From assembly GCF_000147335.1 (NCBI RefSeq), contig NC_014533.1, positions 186,001-250,000 of the forward strand: a stretch of DNA of 64,000 nucleotides. Reading direction: 5' to 3'. This document shows, piece after piece, positions 35,896-44,306 of the stretch; position 1 is the stretch's first letter, and the number at the start of each line of letters is the position of its first letter. The notes beneath the pieces are model-generated. The model was not told the origin of the DNA, did not search any database, and saw only the letters and a program-made list of their open reading frames with translations. The DNA is from Gloeothece verrucosa PCC 7822 (lineage in GTDB: Bacteria; Cyanobacteriota; Cyanobacteriia; Cyanobacteriales; Microcystaceae). A program made the position numbers and the translations under genes.

Positions 35896-36098
35896 AAAGT
35901 TACGCACTCCTGATGAAAAATAACAATTTTATGTCATCCTGAGCCTTTTTATGCCATCTTTATGTCATCCTAAGCCTTTTTATGCCATCTTTATGTCATC
36001 CTGAGCCTTTTTATGCCATCTTTATGTCATCCTGAGCCTTGCGAAGGATCTCGAACCATCTCAAACCCGTGTGATTTGGTTATGGTGCGTAAGTCCTA
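35896..36098. repeat. Family 2 element expanded by internal 31-bp tandem repeats
   Basis: The left end is AAGTTACGCACTCCTGAT, the right end GGTGCGTAAGTCCTA at 36098. Between about 35930 and 36040 a 31-bp unit, TTTATGTCATCCTGAGCC followed by TTTTTATGCCATC, is repeated three and a half times with one C-to-A change. The rest (GCGAAGGATCTCGAACCATC) is normal for the family. The spacer lies between two convergent genes. Confidence 0.8.
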
Positions 36099-36208
36099 AG
36101 ATCTAGCAACCGCCAAGGTGTTAGGACAGCTTTAAAGGATTAAACCAACAGAATGCAAAGTTTTCTCTGTTCCCTGTTGCCTACTCCTTATTGCCTTTTG
36201 CTATAACT

Positions 36209-37297
36209 TTACTGTTGTTCAGCTACTTTTTTTTCCATTTCTCTAACTAAAGGTAAAATCTCTTGACCAAAATAAGTCATCGCATCAATTTTCGGCCATC
36301 CTGAAAAAATAAATTGAGAGCAACCTATCTGTTTATAGTGTAAAAGTGCCGAGGCAATTTCTACAGGCGTTCCCACTAACGCCACCGCAGAAGCTCCAAA
36401 ATAAGGAACGGCTCCTCTCCATAACCAAGGTGTAATCCAATCAGAATCAACAGCTTTTGCTTGTTCTAAAGTAGTTTTTATTGATTGAGAATCTACACTT
36501 TGATTATAAAGTTTTTCTACCCATTCTTTATTAGATTCATAACTAGGATTGATTAATGAATAAGCCGCTTCAAGCGCTTCTTTTCGAGTGGGTCTAGCAA
36601 TAATAGCAGTCCGCAGACAAACTTCGCCGCCGCCAGTTAATATGGGTTGAATTTCCGTCTCTATTTTTTCAGGAGCATCAATAAAACGAAGCCAGCACAC
36701 CCGATGACGCATAGCTAATTCTTGCGCTTGTAATGAACCGCCGCCGATATAAATTTCCGGAGATGAACTATGCTCAGAAATAAAAGGAGTAACCACTTTT
36801 GCGCCTTTTACCTGATAATATTGTCCTTGAAAATTTACGCCGTCTTGGTTACGCCAAAGCTCTTGACAAATTCCTACAAATTCACTAGCTCGATCATATC
36901 TTTGGTCATGAGAAAGAAAATCGCCATAATAGCCCTGTTCTTCCTGAGAATAACCAGCGATAATATTTAAACTAACCCGACCATTAGTTAAACTAGCCAG
37001 CGTATTAATTTGTTGTACAAACAAAGTTGGTGAAATCAGTCCTGGTCGATAGGCAATAATAAACTTAGTTTTTTGGGTAACCATGCCCAGTGCTGTGGCT
37101 AAGACAATGGGGTCTGGTCTATAATAACCAAATGCTGTTAAAAGGGAATCAATGCCCATCTCATCAGCACGACGACAGAACTCTAGCTTCGTTTCAAGGT
37201 CCGGCAAGCTTTGCATTTCGGGGGTTCCAATTAATATATTGGACTCTCCTGCTCTTTCACCTCCTAGAGGTAACATCCAATGAAATCTTAATATCAT
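36209..37297 (-). CDS. LLM-class flavin-dependent monooxygenase (SsuD-like)
   Basis: A 362-residue TIM-barrel enzyme of the bacterial luciferase family. RFHWMLPLGGE at the start, GMVTQKTKFIIAYRPGLISP near residue 78, RVSLNIIAGYSQEEQGYYGD near 110 and YDRASEFVGICQELW near 138 match the alkanesulfonate monooxygenase (SsuD) and related group. It would use FMNH2 and oxygen to cleave C-S bonds or hydroxylate a substrate; the reduced flavin could come from the FMN reductase at 32842. SsuD-type substrate is inferred, since related LLM enzymes attack other compounds. No sulfonate transporter gene is beside it. Confidence 0.86.
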   Translation of the reverse strand: MILRFHWMLPLGGERAGESNILIGTPEMQSLPDLETKLEFCRRADEMGIDSLLTAFGYYRPDPIVLATALGMVTQKTKFIIAYRPGLISPTLFVQQINTLASLTNGRVSLNIIAGYSQEEQGYYGDFLSHDQRYDRASEFVGICQELWRNQDGVNFQGQYYQVKGAKVVTPFISEHSSSPEIYIGGGSLQAQELAMRHRVCWLRFIDAPEKIETEIQPILTGGGEVCLRTAIIARPTRKEALEAAYSLINPSYESNKEWVEKLYNQSVDSQSIKTTLEQAKAVDSDWITPWLWRGAVPYFGASAVALVGTPVEIASALLHYKQIGCSQFIFSGWPKIDAMTYFGQEILPLVREMEKKVAEQQ

Positions 37298-37452
37298 TGT
37301 ACGTTGACAGATTTTTTATACAAAGATTATCTTAATTAAAAAGCTTTTCGGCTCAATTCTCAAAAAATTTTAGTTTTATTAATATTTCTTTATCGAGAAA
37401 TGTGACATTATAGCCGATAATCGAAAACAACTATTTTAAGCAAAAAGAGGTT

Positions 37453-38295
37453 ATGGTACTTAGGGGTTCTTTGTGGATCACCATCAGCCTAGTTACAGGC
37501 TTATATTTGTCTAGTTGCAGTAAACCTGCTCAAGAGGAGACGCAACAGCAAAAATTAACCATTACAGGAGCTAGTACCATCGCTCCTTTAGTATCAGTGT
37601 TAGGGAAAAAATTTGAAGAAAAGCACCCCGGAACTCGCATTGATGTTCATACTGGCGGCTCGGCTAGAGGACTAGCGGATGCTAATCAAGGATTAGCCGA
37701 TATAGGCATGGTTTCGGAAGCTTTAACAGAGGAAGAAAAAAAAGGATTAAAAGTCTTTTTAATAGGATTAGATGGCGTTAGCATCATTGTTAATAAAGCT
37801 AATCCCATTAAAAGTATGACAAGCGAACAAGTTAAATCGATTTATACCGGAAAAATTAATAATTGGAAAGAATTAGGCGGACCCGAAGCCCCTATTACCA
37901 AAATTCATAAAGCTGAAGGACGCTCTACCTTAAAATTATTTCTTAACTATTTTAAACTTGACAATAAATTTATTAAAGCAGATACAGTCATTGGAGATGA
38001 TCAACAAGGAATCAAAGTGGTAGCGGGAAACCCTAACGCCATTGGTTATGTTTCTATCGGTTCGGCAGAATACGAAATGAGTCAAGGTGTACCCGTTAAA
38101 CTCTTAGCCTTAGATGGTGTGGAAGCCACCACTGCCAATGTTGCTAATGGCAAATTTCCTTTGATGCGGGAACTTAACTTAGTGGTTAAAAATTCCCCGG
38201 GAAAATTAACGCAGCAATTTGTCGATTTTGCCCAAAATAAGGATAATTATGAGATCATCACTCAAGAACACTTTGTTCCCCCAACAAAACATTGA
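37453..38295 (+). CDS. pstS: Phosphate ABC transporter substrate-binding lipoprotein PstS
   Basis: A 280-residue binding protein with a lipoprotein signal: basic start, hydrophobic core, lipobox LSSC with Cys22 as the lipidated residue. TGASTIAPLVSVLGKKFEEK, THGGS-like VHTGGSARGLADAN and IGMVSEALTEEE are phosphate-binding segments typical of PstS. NAIGYVSIGSAEYEM comes near residue 200. It is the first gene of a pstSCAB operon and captures phosphate in the periplasm. AGAGG lies before the ATG. No clear Pho box (CTTAACCT-type repeats) was seen in the 155-bp upstream region. Confidence 0.93.
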   Translation: MVLRGSLWITISLVTGLYLSSCSKPAQEETQQQKLTITGASTIAPLVSVLGKKFEEKHPGTRIDVHTGGSARGLADANQGLADIGMVSEALTEEEKKGLKVFLIGLDGVSIIVNKANPIKSMTSEQVKSIYTGKINNWKELGGPEAPITKIHKAEGRSTLKLFLNYFKLDNKFIKADTVIGDDQQGIKVVAGNPNAIGYVSIGSAEYEMSQGVPVKLLALDGVEATTANVANGKFPLMRELNLVVKNSPGKLTQQFVDFAQNKDNYEIITQEHFVPPTKH

Positions 38296-38305
38296 TTTGC
38301 TAGTC

Positions 38306-39118
38306 ATGTACCTCCTACGTATCATAGCCGCTTTTGTGGGCGTGATCGTGGTTTTCATCCTGGTTTTTTTGATGATGGAATCAATGCCAGTATTAAATCA
38401 AGTGGGTTTATTGGCTTTTTTAACTAATGATTCTTGGAATCCAGGAGATAAGCTTTATAATCTTACTCCTATGCTAGTCAGTACCGTTTTTGTGGTGGCG
38501 GGTGCTGTTGTTGTGGCAACGCCGCTAGGAATTCTCTCAGCCTTATTTTGTCATTATTATGCACCTGAAAAAATTGCCCATTTCTATCGACGGCTCATGG
38601 AATTATTAGCGGGAGTGCCCGGCGTTGTTTATGGTTTTTGGGGGTTAATGGTGCTAATTCCTCTCATTAACCGTTGGCATCCACCCGGCAGTAGTTTATT
38701 AGCCGGCATTTTAATGTTAACTCTTTTGATTATGCCAACCATTGCCCTCATTGCCGATGCAAGTTTTGCCGGCATTGCTGATGAGTATCTACATGGGGCT
38801 ATATCTTTGGGGCTAACACGCTCAGGAACAATTTTCAGTTTAATTTTACCCATTGCCCGCTCAGAACTGTTAATGGGTATTATATTAGCAACAGGACGGG
38901 CTTTAGGAGAAACAATGATTGTTTTAATGGTGTGCGGCAATATTGTTCAAATTCCTGACAGCCTCTTTGCACCAATTAGAACTTTACCTGCTAATATTGC
39001 TTTAGAAATGGATTTTGCTCTAGGAAATCACCGTTCTGCTTTGTTTGTCAGTGGGTTATTATTAATGGCTATTAGTTTGGTTTTAGTGTTACTGGCAGAA
39101 GCCATTAAAGATAATTAA
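38306..39118 (+). CDS. pstC: Phosphate ABC transporter permease PstC
   Basis: A 270-residue permease with six predicted membrane helices, starting LLRIIAAFVGVIVVFILVF. The BPD-transport loop EYLHGAISLGLTRSGTIFSL and GRALGETMIVLMVCGN match PstC. I set the start at ATG 38306, just after the pstS stop, because the first membrane helix begins right there; ATG 38249 or TTG 38219, both inside pstS, would add a hydrophilic leader. With PstA it forms the membrane channel. Confidence 0.92.
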   Translation: MYLLRIIAAFVGVIVVFILVFLMMESMPVLNQVGLLAFLTNDSWNPGDKLYNLTPMLVSTVFVVAGAVVVATPLGILSALFCHYYAPEKIAHFYRRLMELLAGVPGVVYGFWGLMVLIPLINRWHPPGSSLLAGILMLTLLIMPTIALIADASFAGIADEYLHGAISLGLTRSGTIFSLILPIARSELLMGIILATGRALGETMIVLMVCGNIVQIPDSLFAPIRTLPANIALEMDFALGNHRSALFVSGLLLMAISLVLVLLAEAIKDN

Positions 39119-39157
39119 CCTACCTATATATATTTAAAATTTAAAAATTTTTAACCA

Positions 39158-40093
39158 ATGTCTAAAAAAACTGCCAATTCATCAGAAAATTTAGCTTTAA
39201 AAAATCCCTTTGAACTGGGGTATACTTTTTTTCTCAAAAACCCTGTCAATCAAAAAATTGTCTATGGAGATATCTTACTAGCTATCGTTGTTTGGACAGT
39301 AGCCATTTCTGTGACGGCTATTTTTTTGTGTATCTGTGCAGACCTGGTTATACATGGACTGAGCAAATTATCTTGGCAATTCTTGCTGAGTGAACCAGAA
39401 AATGCCGGACGAGAAGGCGGTATTGCTTCAATTTTAGTCTCAACGCTCATGCTTTTAATAATTTGCTTGGCGGTGGCAGTGCCTTTGAGTTTAGGTACAG
39501 CGATCTTACTAGCCGAATATACAAGCAAAAATCATTGGTTTGGACGATGGTTAAGAATTAGTTTAGATATGTTAGCCAGCGTTCCCTCCATTGTTTTTGG
39601 CTTATTTGGCAATGCAGTTTTTTGTATTATTTTGGGAATGGGTTTTTCTATTCTTTCAGGTGGGTTAACCTTGGCTTGTATGATTTTACCGATGTTAATT
39701 CGTTCTATGGAAGAAGGGTTAAGGATGGTTCCCGATGAGTATCGTTTAGGGGCTGCCTCTCTGGGAATTTCTCGAATTAGCACTCTGATTAATTTATTAT
39801 TGCCGGCTGCCGTTCCCAGTTTAATTGCTGGCTTAATATTAGGCATTGGCCGAGCAAGTGCCGAAACAGCCGCACTCATTTACACCAGTGGGTATGTAGA
39901 CCGAATGCCCCAATCTTGGTTAGATTCTGGTCGCGCTTTGTCATTACATATCTATGACTTATCTATGAATGTGTCCGGTGGAGACAGTAATGCTTATGCT
40001 TCAGCCTTAGTGTTAATGATGCTGTTAATTGTTATTGATAGTTTAGCCAGTTGGATAGGCAGACAATGGCTTAATAGAAGGTTACAATATTGA
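39158..40093 (+). CDS. pstA: Phosphate ABC transporter permease PstA
   Basis: A 311-residue permease, the partner of PstC. A soluble N-terminus of about 45 residues precedes six membrane helices. The ATPase-contact loop DEYRLGAASLGISRISTLIN and GIGRASAETAALIYTSG are typical of PstA. The gap from pstC is 39 bp and to pstB is 54 bp, so the four genes form one operon. Confidence 0.93.
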   Translation: MSKKTANSSENLALKNPFELGYTFFLKNPVNQKIVYGDILLAIVVWTVAISVTAIFLCICADLVIHGLSKLSWQFLLSEPENAGREGGIASILVSTLMLLIICLAVAVPLSLGTAILLAEYTSKNHWFGRWLRISLDMLASVPSIVFGLFGNAVFCIILGMGFSILSGGLTLACMILPMLIRSMEEGLRMVPDEYRLGAASLGISRISTLINLLLPAAVPSLIAGLILGIGRASAETAALIYTSGYVDRMPQSWLDSGRALSLHIYDLSMNVSGGDSNAYASALVLMMLLIVIDSLASWIGRQWLNRRLQY

Positions 40094-40147
40094 TATTATT
40101 AACTTAATTAATCACTTTTTTAATTGTTTCGATAGTTTACAAATTAA

Positions 40148-40966
40148 ATGTTGCCATCAAAAACAAAATTCAAAACTTCTGCGGCTAACGCTCAATTATC
40201 CCAGTATTATCTTTTGACTGATCAGTTAAGTTTGCACTATGGCTCAAAGCCAGCTTTTAAAAATGTCACTCTAACTATTCCTCGCGGCTGTATTACTGCG
40301 CTCATTGGTCCGTCTGGTTGTGGAAAAACCAGTTTCCTTTGCTGTCTCAATCGTTTAACTGATTTAATTCCCAATTGCAGCATATCTGGGCAAATTTTTC
40401 TAGAAAACTTAAATATTCTTCACCCTCAAACTGATACAACTGCTCTCCGTCGCCGAGTGGGAATGCTTTTTCAAAAACCTAATCCTTTTCCTTTATCAAT
40501 TTGGAAAAATATTGTTTTTCCTCTGCGAGAGCATGGTTATCATGACCGTGAGGAAATTGAACAAATTGTTGAAGAAGTTTTGAAAGATGTAGGCCTATGG
40601 AACGAAGTTAAAGATCGCCTAAAATCTTCAGCCCTTCGTCTTTCAGGCGGACAAAAACAGAGGCTTTGTTTGGCTAGGACTTTAGCTTTAAAACCCGAGA
40701 TTCTGCTCATGGATGAACCTTGTAGCGCTCTAGACCCCATTTCTAGTGCCATTGTAGAGGATTTAATCGCCAGTTTGCGCGGAAAATACACTATTTTAAT
40801 TGTTACTCACAATCTCGCCCAAGCACGACGTATAGCTGATTATGTAGCTTTATTTTGGTGTGAAGAGGGCACGGGGAAATTGATCGAGGCGGGTTCTGTC
40901 GAAGAAATTTTTGAGAATCCTCAACAACCGATTACAGCCGCTTATATAAGTGGAAATCGAGGATAA
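40148..40966 (+). CDS. pstB: Phosphate ABC transporter ATPase PstB
   Basis: A 272-residue ATPase with Walker A GPSGCGKTS, Q-loop MLFQKPNPFPLSIWKN (the KPNPFP motif is distinctive for PstB), signature LSGGQKQR, Walker B ILLMDEPCSALDPIS and the switch VTHNLAQARRIADY. It powers PstCA. The fourth gene of the operon; no phoU follows within the window. Confidence 0.94.
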   Translation: MLPSKTKFKTSAANAQLSQYYLLTDQLSLHYGSKPAFKNVTLTIPRGCITALIGPSGCGKTSFLCCLNRLTDLIPNCSISGQIFLENLNILHPQTDTTALRRRVGMLFQKPNPFPLSIWKNIVFPLREHGYHDREEIEQIVEEVLKDVGLWNEVKDRLKSSALRLSGGQKQRLCLARTLALKPEILLMDEPCSALDPISSAIVEDLIASLRGKYTILIVTHNLAQARRIADYVALFWCEEGTGKLIEAGSVEEIFENPQQPITAAYISGNRG

Positions 40967-41072
40967 ATAATTTAAATTTCTTGAAAAACTAATTCTATTG
41001 CTTATGGCAAAAAATGTGTCCAGCTACTTAATAATGAGTTAAAATTTTTCTAGTAGAGTTGTGATAAATATC

Positions 41073-41441
41073 ATGCTACAATTTCCTTGGAAAAAAGTTA
41101 TTTGGATGACCTTTGGTGTACTCCTAGTGCAATTAATTTTTGCTAGTGTTAGTTATGCTTTACCTAGTGATTTATACTCTATTCCTCCAGAAGCACTCCC
41201 TCCTGAGTATAGACAAGAATTAGCCGCTCCAAAAGCCCCTGCTATTCAATTAGCTAAACCTCAATTAGCCAGAAATCTTCCGGCTCCAGCAGAACAATTA
41301 GATAGGTCACAAATAAAGTCAAAAAGTTTAATAAGATCTTTCCTTGAAGATCATAATAATACCGATAATGCTGATCAAAAATATGATATGAAGGCTATAA
41401 ACCGATTCAATGATCAGCTATACGGTACCGTTAATAATTAG
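41073..41441 (+). CDS. Small secreted protein of unknown function
   Basis: A 122-residue protein. MLQFPWKKVIWMTFGVLLVQ and ASVSYA form a signal peptide with cleavage probably after SYA. The mature part is proline/alanine-rich (IPPEALPPEYRQELAAPKAP) and then charged (IRSFLEDHNNTDNADQKYD), without a known domain. It is 106 bp behind pstB and could be co-transcribed, but no functional link is apparent. ATG 41073 chosen; GTG 41061 adds four residues. Confidence 0.6.
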   Translation: MLQFPWKKVIWMTFGVLLVQLIFASVSYALPSDLYSIPPEALPPEYRQELAAPKAPAIQLAKPQLARNLPAPAEQLDRSQIKSKSLIRSFLEDHNNTDNADQKYDMKAINRFNDQLYGTVNN

Positions 41442-41559
41442 CTTAATAATTAAAGATTCTATCTTTTCCTACCCTAAAAATCCCTAACAACTTTAAGGAA
41501 AAGAATTGTTTTTTTAATTCCTGGCTAAATAACGGCTTAAAATAGAGTTTTAACCGTCA

Positions 41560-41677
41560 TAAGTACCTGGACATAAATAAAGAAAGCTATGTGTTTTAAA
41601 AAATTAAAACTCTCTGTACCTTTCCTGTTCGCTGTTCCCTACTCACACAGTTGACTTTAAAGGTGTTTAGGTACTTA
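41560..41677. repeat. Family 1 inverted-repeat element, complete copy
   Basis: TAAGTACCTGGACATAAATA at the left and TGTTTAGGTACTTA at the right (two mismatches to the inverse), with TA at both edges. The interior contains TTTCCTGTTCGCTGTTCCC and ACAGTTGACTTTAA. 118 bp, non-coding. Confidence 0.85.
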
Positions 41678-41866
41678 TCAAATGGGTATAAACTTTAATG
41701 ATTTATTTTGATCAGCCTGCAACCATTTTAAAGATCGGCTTTCCTCTTGACTATTATTAAGAAATATAACAATTTTCCGAGTATACACCTACTCCCTAGG
41801 GGCTAAAATCTTTCAGACAATGCAGTGTCTTGCCTCACCTGTAGTTTTTCTAGTTCGTTTGAAGTC

Positions 41867-41895
41867 TTGGTCTTTTGAAACTAACAACATATAAT
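41867..41895 (+). promoter_or_regulatory. Sigma-70-type promoter for a candidate small RNA
   Basis: TTGGTC (41867-41872) and a perfect TATAAT (41890-41895) are separated by 17 bp, the ideal distance. Transcription should start near 41902. The next annotated gene begins 670 bp later, so the promoter points at a short non-coding transcript. Confidence 0.6.
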
Positions 41896-41901
41896 AGAGA
41901 T

Positions 41902-41979
41902 ACTTACGCTTACTATCGATGTAGCATAAGTAATTAGCTTGTTTTCTTTTTGCTCCCCGCTTTGGCGGGGATAGTTTTT
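41902..41979 (+). ncRNA. Candidate small RNA of about 78 nt
   Basis: Downstream of the promoter at 41867-41895 comes a stem-loop, ACTTACGCT (41902-41910) pairing with AGCATAAGT (41923-41931) with one mismatch, then a single-stranded, U-rich stretch (TTAGCTTGTTTTCTTTTTG) and a GC-rich terminator hairpin. Promoter, 5' stem, open middle and terminator fit a trans-acting small RNA. No known family (6S, Yfr, tmRNA, RNase P) is matched. There is no coding frame. The assignment is predicted from structure only. Confidence 0.5.
41955..41979 (+). terminator. Rho-independent terminator
   Basis: CCCCGC (41955-41960), a four-base loop TTTG, GCGGGG (41965-41970), then ATAGTTTTT. This is the clearest intrinsic terminator in the window, ending the small RNA candidate. 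Confidence 0.7.
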
Positions 41980-42360
41980 AATTTATGCCGAAAGGTCAGG
42001 CAGCTACAGCTATCGATAACAGGTTACTAAGGTGTTATAAGCCAAGAAACTAAGCATTTGAGTGAATGTACGAGCCTAGAAGAACTTACCTCAATAGCAG
42101 GAGAGTAAATTATTACAGTTGATGTTTGGGGTACAAAAAAACCAGCATTTTTGACAATCGCTGCCTAGGGAGACAAATTTATCATTCAAACGCTTAGGTT
42201 TCAAAAGAGGATGATAGCTAAATTTAAGAGATTATGAAACCTTAAAACTTTTTACAATTTATCTTTAGCCTTATTATTGATCAATTTTATTGAAAAACCG
42301 TTAAAAAATCAAATTTTCTTAATTTTTATAAAAAAAATTTTATAATTTGTTTCAAAACTC
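41980..42360 (+). other. Intergenic sequence, no gene recognised
   Basis: About 380 bp between the terminator and a mini family 1 element. The first 200 bases have a balanced composition (CGAAAGGTCAGGCAGCTAC, GAGTGAATGTACGAGCC) unlike the AT-rich remainder and could be structured RNA. I compared the look of the sequence with ydaO and other riboswitches and with 6S RNA from memory and found no good match. No open frame of useful length. Confidence 0.35.
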
Positions 42361-42406
42361 TAAGTATCTGGACAAAAGTTAGGCTTTATTTATGTCCAGG
42401 CACTTA
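42361..42406. repeat. Minimal family 1 element (46 bp, ends only)
   Basis: TAAGTATCTGGACAAAAGTT joined directly to AGGCTTTATTTATGTCCAGG and CACTTA. The left part equals the inverse of the usual right end and the right part the inverse of the usual left end, so this is a reversed copy from which the whole interior has been lost. TA at both edges. Confidence 0.8.
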
Positions 42407-42574
42407 GCCATAAAACTTTACAATTTTTTCACTTTATGTCGTCGCTTGCCTTTTTGGTGCAGACAAAGCGAAAAGCCACACTTTTGACTCAAAAAATAAG
42501 TTTTTTGACAATAAATTTGAAAAAGATATATAATTATGTAGCCTAACCTTATAATACTTAGCTTATCTAAATTA

Positions 42575-42937
42575 ATGAAAATAATTCGTTGTTTTTCTCA
42601 AGCTACGGCCATGTTCGTTTTTTTAACACTCACAATGATTTTAGGTTTAAACGCCAATTTAAAAGTAGAGGCTCATAGTGTTTGCGGCCTAAAGAAAGAA
42701 ACAGCCGCTTTTAAAACTAAAAGTTATCTCGTGACAATTTGCCCCGGTGAAGCAAGCTTTCAATTAATTTTGACCTATCATGACGGAACAGGGTACAAAC
42801 GTATTCCAGTCCAGCAAGAAGGTAGAAGATTTCGAGGTTCTGATGGAAAAAATAATTATATTATTGATAGGCAAGTATTTGTTATCGGTACAGATGGGAA
42901 ACAACCCATAAGAGAAGTAGTCCTTGAATCAAGGTAA
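42575..42937 (+). CDS. Small exported protein of unknown function
   Basis: A 120-residue protein. The first 32 residues are a signal peptide with hydrophobic core (AMFVFLTLTMILGL) and likely cleavage near VEAHS. Two cysteines in the mature part (VCGLKK and TICPGE) may form a disulfide. The remainder looks beta-rich (FQLILTYHDGTGYKRIPV). No family recognised. The gene stands alone, 1.1 kb from the last gene and 285 bp ahead of the phosphoglycerate mutase gene. Confidence 0.6.
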   Translation: MKIIRCFSQATAMFVFLTLTMILGLNANLKVEAHSVCGLKKETAAFKTKSYLVTICPGEASFQLILTYHDGTGYKRIPVQQEGRRFRGSDGKNNYIIDRQVFVIGTDGKQPIREVVLESR

Positions 42938-43056
42938 GGAACAAAAACCGGCAAGGAACTACAGTAAATAAGTTAAAAAGGCTTTTGCTTCCTTGCTGCA
43001 ATAAAAAAAGCTGATAAATTAGACCTATTGCATAAATCGAATGTCAGTATCTCCGG

Positions 43057-43110
43057 CTTGTGGTGATAAAAAAAGCTTATGATTCGTAGGGTTGGTTAGG
43101 TGCGGGAATG
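43057..43110. repeat. Dispersed repeat, second copy
   Basis: Matches 12824-12878: CTTGTGGTGAT, AAAGCTTATGATTCGTAGGG and TTGGTTAGGTGCGGGAATGA occur in the same order with small differences. The spacer lies ahead of the phosphoglycerate mutase gene. Its origin is unknown. Confidence 0.6.
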
Positions 43111-43222
43111 ATATGCTATATAATATTTAAAAGTAACTTTTAAAATAAAAATATTATTTTCCCTAGCCATAAAAAATCTACACAAATTTTAATTAATATG
43201 TTAATCTTTGAGGTTTGATAAA

Positions 43223-43924
43223 ATGGCTAAACTAATTTTATTAAGACATGGGCAAAGCCTTTGGAACGCTGCCAACAAGTTTACCGGTTGGGTAGACATT
43301 CCTTTAAGCGAACAAGGACGGGCCGAGGCAATGATCGCTTCTTGCAAACTTAGGGCACATAACTATCGTATTGATATGTGCTTCACGAGTATGCTATTTA
43401 GAGCGATGGAAACTGCGGTTATTTGTTTAACTGAGTGTGATGAAATTTGTGGCAATAAAATTCCTATATTTAAACATGATGCAACGGACCCTAATTGGCA
43501 CGGTTGGGACAAGTATGAAGGCAATGGTGAAGACGAATTACCTATTTTTCCAACTGTGGCTTTAGATGAACGTTATTATGGAGACTTACAAGGATTAAAC
43601 AAACAAGAAACAGCCGAAAAATATGGTAAATATCAAGTGCAAGAATGGCGGCGTTCCTTTAATGTACGTCCACCTGGCGGCGAAAGTTTAGAGGATACCC
43701 TTAAGCGTACCTTACCCTTTTTTCAAGAACATATTCTTAAACAGGTTACACAAGGAAACAATGTTTTAATTGCCGCTCATGGTAACTCTTTGCGTTCCAT
43801 CATTATGAGTTTAGAAAATATTCCTGAGCAAGAAATTCCTCATCTTGAGTTAGCTACTGGTGTTCCCATCGTTTATGATATTGATGTCACCGGCAAAATG
43901 ACCCGTAAACTCATTTTAAACTAA
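43223..43924 (+). CDS. gpmA: 2,3-bisphosphoglycerate-dependent phosphoglycerate mutase
   Basis: A 233-residue enzyme that interconverts 3- and 2-phosphoglycerate in glycolysis. LILLRHGQSLWNAANKFTGW holds the phosphohistidine (His9); DERYYGDLQGLNKQETAEKY and VRPPGGESLEDT are typical of the GpmA type; IAAHGNSLRS is the second histidine motif. Length is normal for the family. ATG 43223 starts exactly at the conserved N-terminus; TTG 43208 is less likely. A single gene, flanked by repeats. Confidence 0.93.
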   Translation: MAKLILLRHGQSLWNAANKFTGWVDIPLSEQGRAEAMIASCKLRAHNYRIDMCFTSMLFRAMETAVICLTECDEICGNKIPIFKHDATDPNWHGWDKYEGNGEDELPIFPTVALDERYYGDLQGLNKQETAEKYGKYQVQEWRRSFNVRPPGGESLEDTLKRTLPFFQEHILKQVTQGNNVLIAAHGNSLRSIIMSLENIPEQEIPHLELATGVPIVYDIDVTGKMTRKLILN

Positions 43925-43945
43925 CTATACAACCCCACTAACTAC

Positions 43946-44001
43946 CTGGACATCAATAAATTTCTCTGTATTAAGAAATGTAAAATGCCAACTCTTACCC
44001 A
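43946..44001. repeat. Left half of a family 1 element
   Basis: ACTACCTGGACATCAATAAA followed by the usual TTAAGAAATGTAAAATGCC and ACTCTTACCCA. The element is cut off at 44001, where a family 2 element begins. No right end is found behind it, so the family 2 insertion came with a deletion or a later one removed the rest. Confidence 0.7.
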
Positions 44002-44164
44002 TAGGAGTTACGCACTCCCAATTAAAAACAATGATTTTATGTCATCCGCCGTCAGCCCTGAACCTTTAGCCCTGAGAGATAGCGAAGGGGACAGCGAAGG
44101 GGGTAGCGAAGGATCGCGGACAATCTCAAACCCTAATGATTTCGTGGAGAGTGCGTAAGTCTTA
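44002..44164. repeat. Family 2 inverted-repeat element
   Basis: TAGGAGTTACGCACTCCCAA at the left and GAGAGTGCGTAAGTCTTA at the right. The middle contains a short expansion of GACAGCGAAGGGGGTAGCGA units not seen in the copy at 59260. Inserted in or next to a family 1 element. Confidence 0.83.
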
Positions 44165-44306
44165 TCTAAGCGCTTAAGCTTCCATAGCAACGTCTCTTAA
44201 AAGGCGGGATCTGCTTAATGTTAAAAAAAATCTTAGTTTTTCAAATTTGCCCTAGATTTAAGCCGCATAATTTATAATTGTTAAAAAAAATAGGAAACTA
44301 AAAATA

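Noticed and set aside
37298..37452. Pho box upstream of pstS.
   Set aside because: No tandem CTTAACCT-like repeats found in the spacer; phosphate control is expected but not shown by sequence.
41980..42240. Possible riboswitch (ydaO-like) or other structured RNA behind the small RNA terminator.
   Set aside because: Some words looked familiar (CCGAA, CAGCTA, GTGAATG) but they are in the wrong order for ydaO, and no downstream open frame follows within a sensible distance.
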